DNA from: a virus
IMG/VR virus record: IMGVR_UViG_3300020704_000001
Span: 16,621-80,620 of that record
DNA: 64,000 bases
Direction: 5' to 3' (one strand)
How positions within the stretch are numbered: position 1 is the first letter of the stretch; every line of letters starts with the position of its first letter. Shown in pieces: positions 7,919 through 18,700 of this stretch. Made by a program: the position numbers and the translations under genes. The notes beneath the pieces were generated by a model. It saw only the letters and a list, made by a program, of their open reading frames with translations. It was not told the origin of the DNA and made no database searches.

Positions 7919-9997
7919 ATGGCAACCGCCAATTCAAACATTAATATTACTAATTTAGATTTTGATTCTATAAAATCAACTCTACAAACCTATCTTGGTA
8001 ATCAATCGCAATTTACAGATTATAATTTTAATGGGTCTGTCATTTCTTCAGTTTTAGATTTATTATCTTATAACACATATTATAATTCGTTTTATTTAAA
8101 TATGGTAGCTAATGAGATGTTTCTTGATACTGCGCTAAAACGCAGTTCAGTAATTTCTCATGCAAAATTACTAAATTATACACCAAGATCATCTATTTGT
8201 CCAAGTGCTATTGTAAATATAACAGTAACTGGTGGGTATAATTCTAATTTTTCTATTCCAAAATATACAGTGTTTCAATCAGAAGCAATAAATGGTACAA
8301 ATTATCAATTTGTCACATTAGATTCTTTTTCTGTACCAGCTGTTTCGAATATTGCAACATTTAATTCGCTTAAATTATATCAAGGCCAACCAGTTTCATA
8401 TACATTTAATGTTGATCCTGTTGGAAATCCTTCTTTTATATTTAAATTGCCGGATGGAACTATAGATTTATCTACACTTAATATTGTAGTATATCCAAAT
8501 TCTCAATCCACAGCATTTTCTGTTTACAATCTAGCAACAGATTATATGTCTCTTGATGAAACTTCTAATGTATATTGGGTCCAAGAATCATTAGATGGAT
8601 ATTATGAAATTTATTTTGGAGATGGAATTCTTGGAAATAAATTATCAGCTTCAAATATTGTCGTTGTTGAATATTTAACTACAAGCACAATAAACGCAAA
8701 TGGAGCAAAATCGTTTACTTTAATGGATAAACTCCAATATTATTCTTCTTTTTCTATCACAACAATTCAACCAGCTACAGGCGGTCAAGCAAAAGAATCA
8801 ATTGATTCAATAAAATTTCAAGCTCCAAAATCCTTTTCTGCACAAAATAGAGCGGTATCAAAAGAAGATTATATTACAGCAATACAACAAAATAAATTTG
8901 GATATTCGTTTGATTCAGTAAATGTTTGGGGTGGAGAAGAAAATGACCCTCCAATTTATGGGCAAATTTTTGTTTGTATAAAACCAACAGGCGGATATTT
9001 ATTAACAGATACACAAAAACAAAGACTCATAAGTGATGTTATAACACCTATTTCTGTTATGACAGTAAGACCTATAATAATAGATCCAGATTATACTTAT
9101 GTTAAAATTTCTGTAAATGTTGTTTATGATCAAAAATTAACAGTCTTGACTCCTGCCCAGTTACAGACTGCAATTTCTGGATTAATACAAAATTTTGGGA
9201 ATTCCACATTAAATACATTTAATTCTTCATTTTTATCTAGCGAATTAAATTCTATAATTTTAAATGCTGATAGTTCTATTCTTACCAATGAGATTAGCAT
9301 CCAACTCCAAAAGAAATTTTTTCCAAATACTTCAACACCAACAACATATAATTTATATTTTGGGGCTCCTCTATCAAAAGGTATTTTATTGACTGGTGTA
9401 AATAGTTCACCATCATTTAAAGTTATAGATACATCAAATTTATCAACATCTATTGATGGTGTTTTTATTGAAGAATCTCCTACTCTTACTGTTGGTATAT
9501 CTTCTATCCAAATAGTTAATCCTGGGTTTGGTTATCAACAAACACCAACAATACAAATTTTAGGTGATGGAACAGGCGCAACTGCTGTTGCTAATATGAC
9601 AGTAAATGGAGCTATTAAAAATATTGTTGTTACAAATGCAGGTTCTGGTTATACTAGTGCAATAATAAAAATTGTTCCGGCAGCTAATGATACAACAGGA
9701 CAAATGGGCTCTGCAACTGTTGTTTTACAAGGACAATATGGATCTTTGCGAACATCATATTATAATGATAATCAAATAAAAACAATTTTAAATGATAATG
9801 CAGGAACAATAGATTATTTAAATGGTATAATAACATTAAATTCTTTTAATCCAGTTGAAATTGATAATCCTTTAGGACAGTTTACATTAACAGCTTCTCC
9901 AACATCAACTATATTTTCTTCAACATATAATAGAATTATAACGCTGGATCCATTTGATCCAAATTCCATTACCGTAAATGTAATTGCGAAATCATAA
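7919..9997 (+). CDS. 6: Baseplate wedge protein gp6
   Basis: 692 residues (T4 gp6 is 660). The N-terminal half has the gpJ-like pattern: a helix with ISSVLDLLSYNTYYNSFYL, then YTPRSSICPSAIVNITVTGG, and FGDGILGNKLSASN. A Gly-rich beta module near residues 530-590 (VNPGFGYQQTPTI, TNAGSGYTSAIIKI) also recurs in the next two baseplate proteins. gp6 is the dimer that forms the inner iris of the baseplate. The start has GGGG-TAG upstream. The ATG of the next gene is immediately linked to the stop. Confidence 0.9.
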   Translation: MATANSNINITNLDFDSIKSTLQTYLGNQSQFTDYNFNGSVISSVLDLLSYNTYYNSFYLNMVANEMFLDTALKRSSVISHAKLLNYTPRSSICPSAIVNITVTGGYNSNFSIPKYTVFQSEAINGTNYQFVTLDSFSVPAVSNIATFNSLKLYQGQPVSYTFNVDPVGNPSFIFKLPDGTIDLSTLNIVVYPNSQSTAFSVYNLATDYMSLDETSNVYWVQESLDGYYEIYFGDGILGNKLSASNIVVVEYLTTSTINANGAKSFTLMDKLQYYSSFSITTIQPATGGQAKESIDSIKFQAPKSFSAQNRAVSKEDYITAIQQNKFGYSFDSVNVWGGEENDPPIYGQIFVCIKPTGGYLLTDTQKQRLISDVITPISVMTVRPIIIDPDYTYVKISVNVVYDQKLTVLTPAQLQTAISGLIQNFGNSTLNTFNSSFLSSELNSIILNADSSILTNEISIQLQKKFFPNTSTPTTYNLYFGAPLSKGILLTGVNSSPSFKVIDTSNLSTSIDGVFIEESPTLTVGISSIQIVNPGFGYQQTPTIQILGDGTGATAVANMTVNGAIKNIVVTNAGSGYTSAIIKIVPAANDTTGQMGSATVVLQGQYGSLRTSYYNDNQIKTILNDNAGTIDYLNGIITLNSFNPVEIDNPLGQFTLTASPTSTIFSSTYNRIITLDPFDPNSITVNVIAKS

Positions 9998-12900
9998 TGA
10001 ATACAAGTCAAAATATATCGACATTATTACAATCTCAATTGCCTGAATATATTAGGGGCGATCCATCATATTCAAATTTTGTTTCTTTTCTCCAAGCCTA
10101 CTATGAATGGATGGAACAAGATTCAGATACAAATAACACAAATGTTTTATATAATTCTAAAAATATTTTAAATTATAATGATATTGATAATACTACAGAA
10201 AAGTTTTTAGAATATTATGTTAATGATTTTTTACAATTTTTCCCAAAAGATTCTCTTGTATCGCCACAATTAGCAATTAAAGCAGCTAAAGAATTATATA
10301 GATCGAAAGGTACTCCAGCGTCTTATAAATTTTTATTTAAAATTTTATATAATTCTGATTTTGATTTATTTTTTACTAAAGATGCAATATTAGAAGCTTC
10401 TAGTGGGGTTTGGTATATACCTAAAAGTTTAAAATTATATACTACAGATACAGCATATTTAAATATACAAAACACAAGAATATTTGGAGAAACTTCTAAA
10501 TCAATTGCAACTGTTGAAAATTCTGTTCTTGCTGGAAATAAAACTGAAGTTTTTATTTCCAATATTGAACGTTTATTTAATTCTGGAGAAATGGTACGAA
10601 TCGTTGATTCTAATAATCAAGATATATACTTTTTAAATTCCCAAATAGTCCAAAAAGATCAAAACGGAAATTACCCAGTTGGAGCTTATAATCTACGAAC
10701 AAAACTTGTAGGGCAAGTAAGTCAAATAAATATTGATCCACAAAATAGAGGTTTATATTATAATCCAGGCGATCCAGTTGTGGTATATGGAGGTTTAAAT
10801 CAATCTATTTCTAATCCAATTGGAGCAACAGCCCATGTTGGAACAACTACATCTGGTTCTGTAAAACAAATAATTCCCACAACTGGCGGATTTGGATACA
10901 CATCAAACACGTTAATTTCGATCTCTAATGCTCCTGGAGCTATTGCAATAGTTGGATCATTAACTGCTCAACTACCTCCTGTTCCTGTAATATCAAATCC
11001 TGGAAGTGGGTATAATGTCGGCGATATTGTTATAAAGGGAAATACTCAGTCTCATTTTGCATTTGCTGACGTTTCGCAAGTTGATGAAAATGGTTCTGTA
11101 ACAAGTATTATATACAGAAATGGTTTAAATGCAAATGTTATATTGGGGATAACTGCAAATGTTTTATCTTCGAATATTTTTGCGACAAATGCTGCAATCA
11201 CAATATCTACTGTTCCTGGAAACGGTGCTGCAAATGCAACATATATTGTTGCTGATACTATTGATTTAAAACTTCAAGAACCTCATCTTGGGCATTCTAG
11301 TGGAATTCAACTTGGAAGTAGCGCAAGTCCAATTCCATATTATTTTTCAAAATTGCCTTCTGCTAATATAAATTCTAAATTATCTGACGCATTTACTTTT
11401 GAATCTTTTTCAACATTTGCAATTTCTTCAATTTTTGTTGAAAATGGTGGTGGTGGAATTGCATCATTACCATCAATAGCTGCTGAATCCATCTATCCAA
11501 CAGATGTTTATGATCCCTCTGATCCAACAAATGCACTAGGGAATAATATTACTGGGAATCTGGCAAACTTAGGAATATTATCTCCAATCCAAATTGTTAA
11601 TCCAGGGACTGGTTATCAAATTAATGATAGAATTATTTTTTCTGGAGGCTCTGGATATGGCGCGAATGCAATAGTATCTCAGGTATCTCCATCTGGCGGG
11701 ATTACACAAATAGACTTTAAATATCCAAACGCTGGAAACATAGAATATCCTCTTGGTGGGATGGGATATAAACAATCTTCATTACCTGTTGTTGTTGTAA
11801 ATTCCAGCAATGTCTTAGCGAGTAATGCTGCATTATTAGTTCCTGGAATTCTTGGTTCTGGTGCTACATTTTCTGTATCTACAGATAGGATTGGTTCTGT
11901 TACAACAATAGATTTAGTAACATATGGCGAAGATTATATATCACAACCAAACGTTTCTTTATATATTCAAGATGTTGTTGTATCAAACACTTCAACTTCA
12001 GATATAATACAATCTGGTGACATTGTCTATCAAGGAATTTCTGCAAATAACCCAAGTTATGTAGCTACTGTTGATTCTGTTTCAGAATTAACATATAATG
12101 CAATACAAGAATCATCCTTATATAATTTAAGAGTATTTAATTATAGTTCTAAAATAAATCCAGCATTACCATTAGTTGTGCAAAATAAACCAATAAATTT
12201 AAAATTGGCTAATACTGCATTCCCATTAAATACATTTTACCCTGGAAGCCCAGAATATGATGTTAATGGAATAAAGACGTATGGAGATGGAAATGCAAAA
12301 GCTACTTCAAAATTTTTAAATGGGTTGGCGATTGGGGCTGGACAATATTTGACTTCACAAGGTCAATTAAGCAGTTTTAGTGTATTACAAAACGAAAATT
12401 ATAATAATTTTACCTATCAAATTACTGTAGAGGCTGAAATATCAAAATATAGGGAAATGTTATTAAAATTGTTGCATCCATCTGGAATGAAGATTATAGG
12501 CAGATATTCAATAAAATCTGATGTAATGAATGAAATAACTGCATCAGACACATTAGTTTTCGGCCACACATTACAATATTATTCAAGTTCTCTTCTGACA
12601 ACTGCAACCATGGTTGCAGATTTTATTAATAAGAGTAATAATATTATATCATTTTCAAATTTGTTTGGTTCTGGAATTATTGGAATTTTCGCAAATTCAA
12701 TAGTTGAAATTACCTCATCTGCTGGAGATTCAATTAAATCTGATGTTGTGTCTATAGATACAACGAAAAATACAATAACACTAAAAACTAATACTTGGTT
12801 AACATTTTCTAATGTTGCTTATGTTTCAGCAAACGTTGGGAGTAATACTATTTCAGTATTATCATTAACTGGTTCTTATGATATTATAAATAGTGGGAAC

Positions 12901-13197
12901 TATACTAACTCATCATACCCATTAATGGATATTGTTAGAGCTGGTGATAAAATTTTAATTCCAAATAATACGGTAAAAATTGTTTCTGGTGTAGATTATA
13001 TTAATAATAATATAATATTGACTTCAAATTTAACAAATGCTGCAAACAATTCGTTATTATCGGTAAATAGAACTTTTGTTGCAACAAGCCCGTATATTAA
13101 AATATATGGTTCTACTGGAACACCAGTTTTTCTTGAAATAACAGATCAATCTGGAAACTCGATAACAACACAAGATGGTTTAATAATTACAGCTTAA
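9997..13197 (+). CDS. 7: gp7-like baseplate wedge / large structural protein
   Basis: 1066 residues (T4 gp7 is 1032). The N-terminal 130 residues (LPEYIRGDPSYSNFVSFLQ, YRSKGTPASYKFLFKILYN) form a helical module common at this locus in T4-like marine phages. The rest is beta-rich, with repeated VNPGTGY/NPGSGYNVGD motifs, Asn/Ser-rich linkers, and a helical piece near residues 810-850 with YREMLLKLLHPSGMKIIG. Position between gp6 and gp8 and size suggest the gp7 wedge protein. Primary sequence similarity to T4 gp7 is not obvious to me, so a cyanophage-type structural protein of independent descent is the alternative. Confidence 0.5.
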   Translation: MNTSQNISTLLQSQLPEYIRGDPSYSNFVSFLQAYYEWMEQDSDTNNTNVLYNSKNILNYNDIDNTTEKFLEYYVNDFLQFFPKDSLVSPQLAIKAAKELYRSKGTPASYKFLFKILYNSDFDLFFTKDAILEASSGVWYIPKSLKLYTTDTAYLNIQNTRIFGETSKSIATVENSVLAGNKTEVFISNIERLFNSGEMVRIVDSNNQDIYFLNSQIVQKDQNGNYPVGAYNLRTKLVGQVSQINIDPQNRGLYYNPGDPVVVYGGLNQSISNPIGATAHVGTTTSGSVKQIIPTTGGFGYTSNTLISISNAPGAIAIVGSLTAQLPPVPVISNPGSGYNVGDIVIKGNTQSHFAFADVSQVDENGSVTSIIYRNGLNANVILGITANVLSSNIFATNAAITISTVPGNGAANATYIVADTIDLKLQEPHLGHSSGIQLGSSASPIPYYFSKLPSANINSKLSDAFTFESFSTFAISSIFVENGGGGIASLPSIAAESIYPTDVYDPSDPTNALGNNITGNLANLGILSPIQIVNPGTGYQINDRIIFSGGSGYGANAIVSQVSPSGGITQIDFKYPNAGNIEYPLGGMGYKQSSLPVVVVNSSNVLASNAALLVPGILGSGATFSVSTDRIGSVTTIDLVTYGEDYISQPNVSLYIQDVVVSNTSTSDIIQSGDIVYQGISANNPSYVATVDSVSELTYNAIQESSLYNLRVFNYSSKINPALPLVVQNKPINLKLANTAFPLNTFYPGSPEYDVNGIKTYGDGNAKATSKFLNGLAIGAGQYLTSQGQLSSFSVLQNENYNNFTYQITVEAEISKYREMLLKLLHPSGMKIIGRYSIKSDVMNEITASDTLVFGHTLQYYSSSLLTTATMVADFINKSNNIISFSNLFGSGIIGIFANSIVEITSSAGDSIKSDVVSIDTTKNTITLKTNTWLTFSNVAYVSANVGSNTISVLSLTGSYDIINSGNYTNSSYPLMDIVRAGDKILIPNNTVKIVSGVDYINNNIILTSNLTNAANNSLLSVNRTFVATSPYIKIYGSTGTPVFLEITDQSGNSITTQDGLIITA

Positions 13198-13217
13198 CAA
13201 TTACATTAGGTTAAAAA

Positions 13218-14315
13218 ATGGCAACGATTAAAATTTCAGATTTACCTTCAAGTGGGTTAAATTCAAGTTCAAATACTTCAAACATATATTTTGTGATTGT
13301 TGATGCTTCTACGAATACAACATACAAAGCAACAGAAACGCAATTATCTCAAAGCATTTTTAATAGTAATATATTAAATGTTGGTCAAGCTCCGATAATT
13401 TTTCCGAATATAAGTGCGCAAATTTCTGGGAATTCTTCCCCATATTTGCAAATTAATCATCAGAATTTAATGCCAAATTCTTCAGTGGATTTTATTGGGA
13501 CTGCTGACGTTGGAACAAATCTCTACAATTATATTGATCTTGGTATAAATGGTTCTACATTTTCTGACGCCACATATTCTTCAATGAATGCGTTAGATGG
13601 ATATTTGTATGTTCAAGGGTCATCTTTATCCCCATATTCTGGGAATTTAGTAATTGGAACTGCTTCGGCTAACGCAAATATAGTTTTTATTGCTGGCGGA
13701 ACAACATCAAGCAATGTTGTGGGAAGAATGAGTTCAAATAAAATGGATATTTTAGTTCCATCTTCAATTTCAGCAAATTCTAATACTGTTGCATTTACAA
13801 TAAATCAATTAGGAAATGGAGCTTCGTTCATTATTAATGACGAGACAGTACCTGACGCAACCCCATTCTATATTGATTCAAATGGAAATGTTGGTATTGC
13901 GACGACAAATACAGCAAATAATAAATTAACTGTTGTTGGTGATAGTTATTTTACTGGTAATTTTAATGTTTCTGGAAACTTAGCTATTAAAAATACAGTG
14001 GCATATACTCCAAGAATTTTATTTGGCGCACAAACAGCAATTACTATAAATTTCTCTACAGACTCCCTCGTTAGAGCAACAATGGCTGCGAATCTTACAA
14101 TGTCATTTGCCAATTATTCTCCTGGAAGAGTTGTTGAAGTTTGGATAACAAACACTTCTGGCGCGAGTCAAAATTTAATTCATGGCCTTGTTGCAGTAAA
14201 CTCAACAGCAAATAACTATTTGTTTTCTATCCCTGGAAACTCAACAATAGTTTCTAAATTTATTTCGTTTGCTTCTGATATTGGTAATACGTTTAATTCA
14301 ATAACACACATATAA
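13218..14315 (+). CDS. Fibre-like virion structural protein
   Basis: 365 residues. It starts MATIKISDLPSSGLNSSSN, a motif seen at the N terminus of many phage fibre and tail-needle proteins, and continues with short beta repeats rich in Ser, Asn, Thr and Gly (such as GNLVIGTASANANIVFIAGG and IDSNGNVGIAT). The pattern predicts a trimeric beta-helical or beta-prism shaft. It lies between the gp7-like and gp8 genes in the baseplate operon, so it is probably a baseplate-attached short fibre or ornament. The family cannot be named with confidence. Confidence 0.5.
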   Translation: MATIKISDLPSSGLNSSSNTSNIYFVIVDASTNTTYKATETQLSQSIFNSNILNVGQAPIIFPNISAQISGNSSPYLQINHQNLMPNSSVDFIGTADVGTNLYNYIDLGINGSTFSDATYSSMNALDGYLYVQGSSLSPYSGNLVIGTASANANIVFIAGGTTSSNVVGRMSSNKMDILVPSSISANSNTVAFTINQLGNGASFIINDETVPDATPFYIDSNGNVGIATTNTANNKLTVVGDSYFTGNFNVSGNLAIKNTVAYTPRILFGAQTAITINFSTDSLVRATMAANLTMSFANYSPGRVVEVWITNTSGASQNLIHGLVAVNSTANNYLFSIPGNSTIVSKFISFASDIGNTFNSITHI

Positions 14316-14319
14316 AATT

Positions 14320-15711
14320 ATGGCAAATAATCAAACATTACTTACAAATGCTTCAAAATTTTCAGCAGTGAAAAATATGTATTATTCACCTGTAGCATTG
14401 GTGCAAAATGCATTATATTCACAAATGTTTTGTTTTCTTTCACATGTTGATCCTTGGCCAGACGCAAATAACCCACCAGTCCCACTACAAGATCAACGAT
14501 CACTAAAACAAATTATGAAAGGTATATTTGTTGCTAAACCGATTGGCACAAATCAAATGTCTCCTGTTATTAGAAGAATTAATTGGACAAGTGGATCTAT
14601 TTACGATTATTATCAAGATAATGTTGACATGTTTGAAACAAACATGGTTAATGATATGATGACAGGTACATATACCTATACATTCTATATCAATAACAAA
14701 TATGATCAAGTATTTAAATGTTTATGGAACAATAATGGTGGAGCTTCAATTGTAGAACCATATTTTGAACCAGGATCATATAACACAAATAATATATTTA
14801 AAGGTTCTGATGGATATAAATGGAAATATATCTACACAATAGATTATGCCTCAAAAGTTGAATTTATGGATACTAATTGGATTCCAGTACCAATTAAAGA
14901 ATATTCATCTAATCCACTGAAAAATCCTTCTGTTGGTTATGGAAATATTGATGTTATAAATGTTACTAATGGCGGTTCTGGATATTCAAACTCTGCAATT
15001 ACTGTAACTATTTCAGGGGACAATACTACACAAGCAACTGGGTATGCTACTACTGATAATGGGACAATTTCAGATATTATTGTAACTAATAGCGGAGCAA
15101 ATTATATAACAGCAAATGTAACAATATCATCTTCTTCTGGATATGGAGCAACAGCAATTGCCCCAGTATCTCCAATAGGAGGTCATGGACAGGACGCATT
15201 ATCAGAACTTGGGTGTTGTAATATTATGATCACAACAACATTTTCTGGAATTGAACAAGATACTTCTGGAACGCAAATGATTCCAACAGATATAACATAT
15301 TATCAATTGGGAATTTTGTCAAATCCAACATCAGTCAGTACCTCCCCAGATATTGCAAACCCGATTATATATAAAACAACAACAGATCTAATTGTTGCTG
15401 GTGGTTTTGGTGTTTTTGTTTCAGATGAAATAATATATCAAGGTTCTAGTCTTGCAGCAGCAACTTTTACTGGTACAGTTTTATCTTTTGATCCTGCTTC
15501 AAATATTTTGAAGGTACTAAATACTAGCGGAATACTGAATATTAACGCTCCAGTTTTTGGAAATTTTTCAAATACAGTAAGAACTCTATTGGCGTATAAT
15601 TTGCCTGATTTAGTTACTCTTTCTGGTGATATTGTATATATTGATAATAGGACTGGAATACAAAGAAGTTATGATGGTATTGAACAATTTAAAATAGTAT
15701 TGGGTTACTAA
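14320..15711 (+). CDS. 8: Baseplate wedge protein gp8
   Basis: 463 residues, longer than T4 gp8 (334). The N-terminal half carries the gp8 signature: YYSPVALVQNALYSQMFCF, WTSGSIYDYYQDNVDMF, then KYIYTIDYASKVEFMDTNW. An inserted beta module around residues 205-290 has the same NGGSGYSNSAITV type of repeats as gp6 and the gp7-like protein, which accounts for the extra length. gp8 is a wedge dimer linking gp7, gp10 and gp6. A good match to the family in the first 200 residues supports the call. Confidence 0.82.
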   Translation: MANNQTLLTNASKFSAVKNMYYSPVALVQNALYSQMFCFLSHVDPWPDANNPPVPLQDQRSLKQIMKGIFVAKPIGTNQMSPVIRRINWTSGSIYDYYQDNVDMFETNMVNDMMTGTYTYTFYINNKYDQVFKCLWNNNGGASIVEPYFEPGSYNTNNIFKGSDGYKWKYIYTIDYASKVEFMDTNWIPVPIKEYSSNPLKNPSVGYGNIDVINVTNGGSGYSNSAITVTISGDNTTQATGYATTDNGTISDIIVTNSGANYITANVTISSSSGYGATAIAPVSPIGGHGQDALSELGCCNIMITTTFSGIEQDTSGTQMIPTDITYYQLGILSNPTSVSTSPDIANPIIYKTTTDLIVAGGFGVFVSDEIIYQGSSLAAATFTGTVLSFDPASNILKVLNTSGILNINAPVFGNFSNTVRTLLAYNLPDLVTLSGDIVYIDNRTGIQRSYDGIEQFKIVLGY

Positions 15712-15723
15712 AAGGAAAAATAA

Positions 15724-18700
15724 ATGGCTTTAAATTTTAATACTCAACCATATATGGATGATTTTGATCCAAGTAAAAATTTTCATAGAATATTGTTCAA
15801 ACCAGGAGTAGCGGTTCAGGCAAGGGAATTAACCCAAGCACAAACAATATTACAAAATCAAATATCAAATTTTGCTTCTAGTATTTTTTCGCAAAATACT
15901 CCAGTTTCTGGTGGAAATGTTACTACAAATTTAACTACTAATTATATTAAGTTAAATCAGACATATAACAATTCTCCAATAAAGGCTTCAGTTTTTTTAA
16001 ATAAGTTAATAACCGATTCAACTGGAACAATTTTAGCGAGAGTAATTGCAACAGAAGAAGCAACGTTTCCAGGAACTATTTCTGGCGATCCACCAACATT
16101 AATTGTTACATATATATCAGGGACAAAATTTTCTGATAATATGGGAATTTTTACAACAGATAATACAAATTTTGCTGCTTCTTCAATTGGTATTACTGGT
16201 GGCACAACATGTACTGGGTTAAGTTCTGTTGCTTCGATATCTCCAGGAGTTTTTTATGTTGTAAATGGATATAATATGTCTTCCATCGCTAATAGTGATG
16301 GATCATTTAATAAATATTCTATTGGAAATTTTGTTTCTGTATTAGAACAAACTGTCATTTTAAGCAAATATAGCAATTCTCCATCTGTTAGAGTTGGTCT
16401 AGAAATAAATGAAACAATTATTGATTATGTTAATGATTCTTCATTATTAGATCCAGCTGTTGGTGCATCAAATTTCCAAGCTCCAGGGGCTGATAGATAT
16501 TCGTTATCTCTAAGTTTAACTACTTATCCTTTAGATTTAGGAAATGATGACCTTTTTATCGAATTAGTTAGAATTGATGCAGGAAATATCCTAAAGCAAG
16601 TTGATGGTACTGTATATTCTACTATTGATGATTATTTCGCAAAAAGAGATTTTGAAACAAATGGTGATTACATTGTTACCCCATTTACGTTTACTCCATC
16701 AAAAAACTCTCTTGGAGACTCAACAAAGTACGATTTAAGTATAAGTAAGGGGATTGCTTATGTTCATGGTTATCGTATCGAGAACCAATCAAATTTAGTC
16801 CTAACATCAGATAGAGCAAGAAATTATAATGCTGTAAATGTTAATGATGTATATATTGATTATGGAAGTTATTTTTTCGTTGATTCTTTAAGTGGTTTTT
16901 TTGATACAACAACCCAACCATCTATAGATTTACATTGCGTTCCATCTGCAAATATTAATTCTACGAGTGTATCTACATATAATTCAACATTAGTTGGTGC
17001 TGGAAATATTAGAGGATTAAGCTACGTTTCAGATAATGGAAATTCAAGCACTTCTACATACATATATAAAGCATATGTTACTGATATAACAACAAAAAAT
17101 TTAATTGGCTCAGTTACGAGCGCAACATCAACTTCAATCGTAATCAATGATCCATCAAATATATTTTCAGTGACATCTAATGCATATATTAATATGCCAA
17201 TAACTATAACAAGCGGAACTGCAGCTGGAGATATAAGAAACATAACATCATACATTGTTACTGGTGGTGTAAAAACAATATCTGTAAATGCTCCATTTAC
17301 TGTAAACCCATCATCAACTTCTACCTTTACATTGTCCATGTCTAGCACTGATGTTGAATCAATTGTCCAAACAGTAGGTTCTGGGTCTTATGCATTAACT
17401 GCTAACGTGAACATTAATATCGCTTCAGGAAAAAGTGGTTCTGTAATTTCTGGAGATGCTGTTTTAGAAAATCCACAAACTCCAGAATTAATATTTCCAA
17501 TAGGGAATCCTTATGTTTCAAGTATTTCAAATTCTTCATATACATCGACAAAAAACTGGAGAAACAAGGTATTTTCTTCTGGTGGAATATTAACACTTAA
17601 TATAACTTCTGGACCATTAACATTTATAGGTTCTGGAGTATTATCTGACAGCACAATTAAACAAAATTATTTTATTGTTGATTCTACAACCAATCAACTT
17701 TTAGATATTTCTAATTCTGATGGAACTACTATTACTGTAACACCATCCAAAACACAAATAACATTTTCAAATCCATCTTTTGCAAATAAACATGTAAATA
17801 TTTCAACAATAGTAAATGTCACAAGCGCTGATAGTTCTGCTGGTGGAATATTAAAAGCAAAAAATTTGATTGTTGGTAGTAATACAACAATCAGTACATC
17901 TGGACCAGATAGTGGTGGTGCTTTAAATGGAACAACTTTTGTTGATTTAACGTATGGACAAGTTTATATTCTAAACACTGGGTTATCGAGTAGTAATATC
18001 TCTTTATATGTTTCTGATGTTAAAAAAATAACAAGAATTATTGATACAAAATCTCCAACCACTTTTCCATCATTTGGGATGCTCACATCTTCTGCATATG
18101 ATGTAACTAATTTATATTCGCTTAATAATGGCCAAAAAGACTCACATTATGATCATGCAAGTATATCTTTAATTCCAGGTGCTAATTCCCCAAAAGGAAA
18201 TTTATTAATCATATTTGATAGATATTCTCACTCAAGTGGTGATGGTTATTTTAGTGTTCTATCTTATTTGTCAACAACATATGGCGGTATTTCCACATCT
18301 CCAGAACAATATCAAAATATTCCAACATATCTATCTCAAAGCGGAAATTCTTATAGATTATCTGATTGTTTAGATTTTAGACCAGTCAGAGCTTCTGCAA
18401 AAAGTACATTTGCTTACGAATATAATACTCCTTTGTCTTCTGATGGTGGAATATTAATACCAAATGCAACAACTCAATTCCAAAGCGCATATTCATATTA
18501 TCTTCCAAGAAAAGATATATTAATTTTAAGTAAAGACAAAAGTTTTAATATTATTGAAGGTACTGCTGCAACAAATCCAATTTTCCCACCAACACCAAAT
18601 GGGGCTTTGCTTCTTGCTAAGTTATCTTTAGATGCATACACTGCGTATGTTCCAGGAGAAAACCCATCAGGAACAATTCCAAACCTTTCTGTTGATCCAG

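Noticed and set aside
15957-16205. Long antisense open frames within structural genes
   Set aside because: They mirror Ser/Thr/Asn-rich codon patterns of the true genes and lack starts or ribosome sites.
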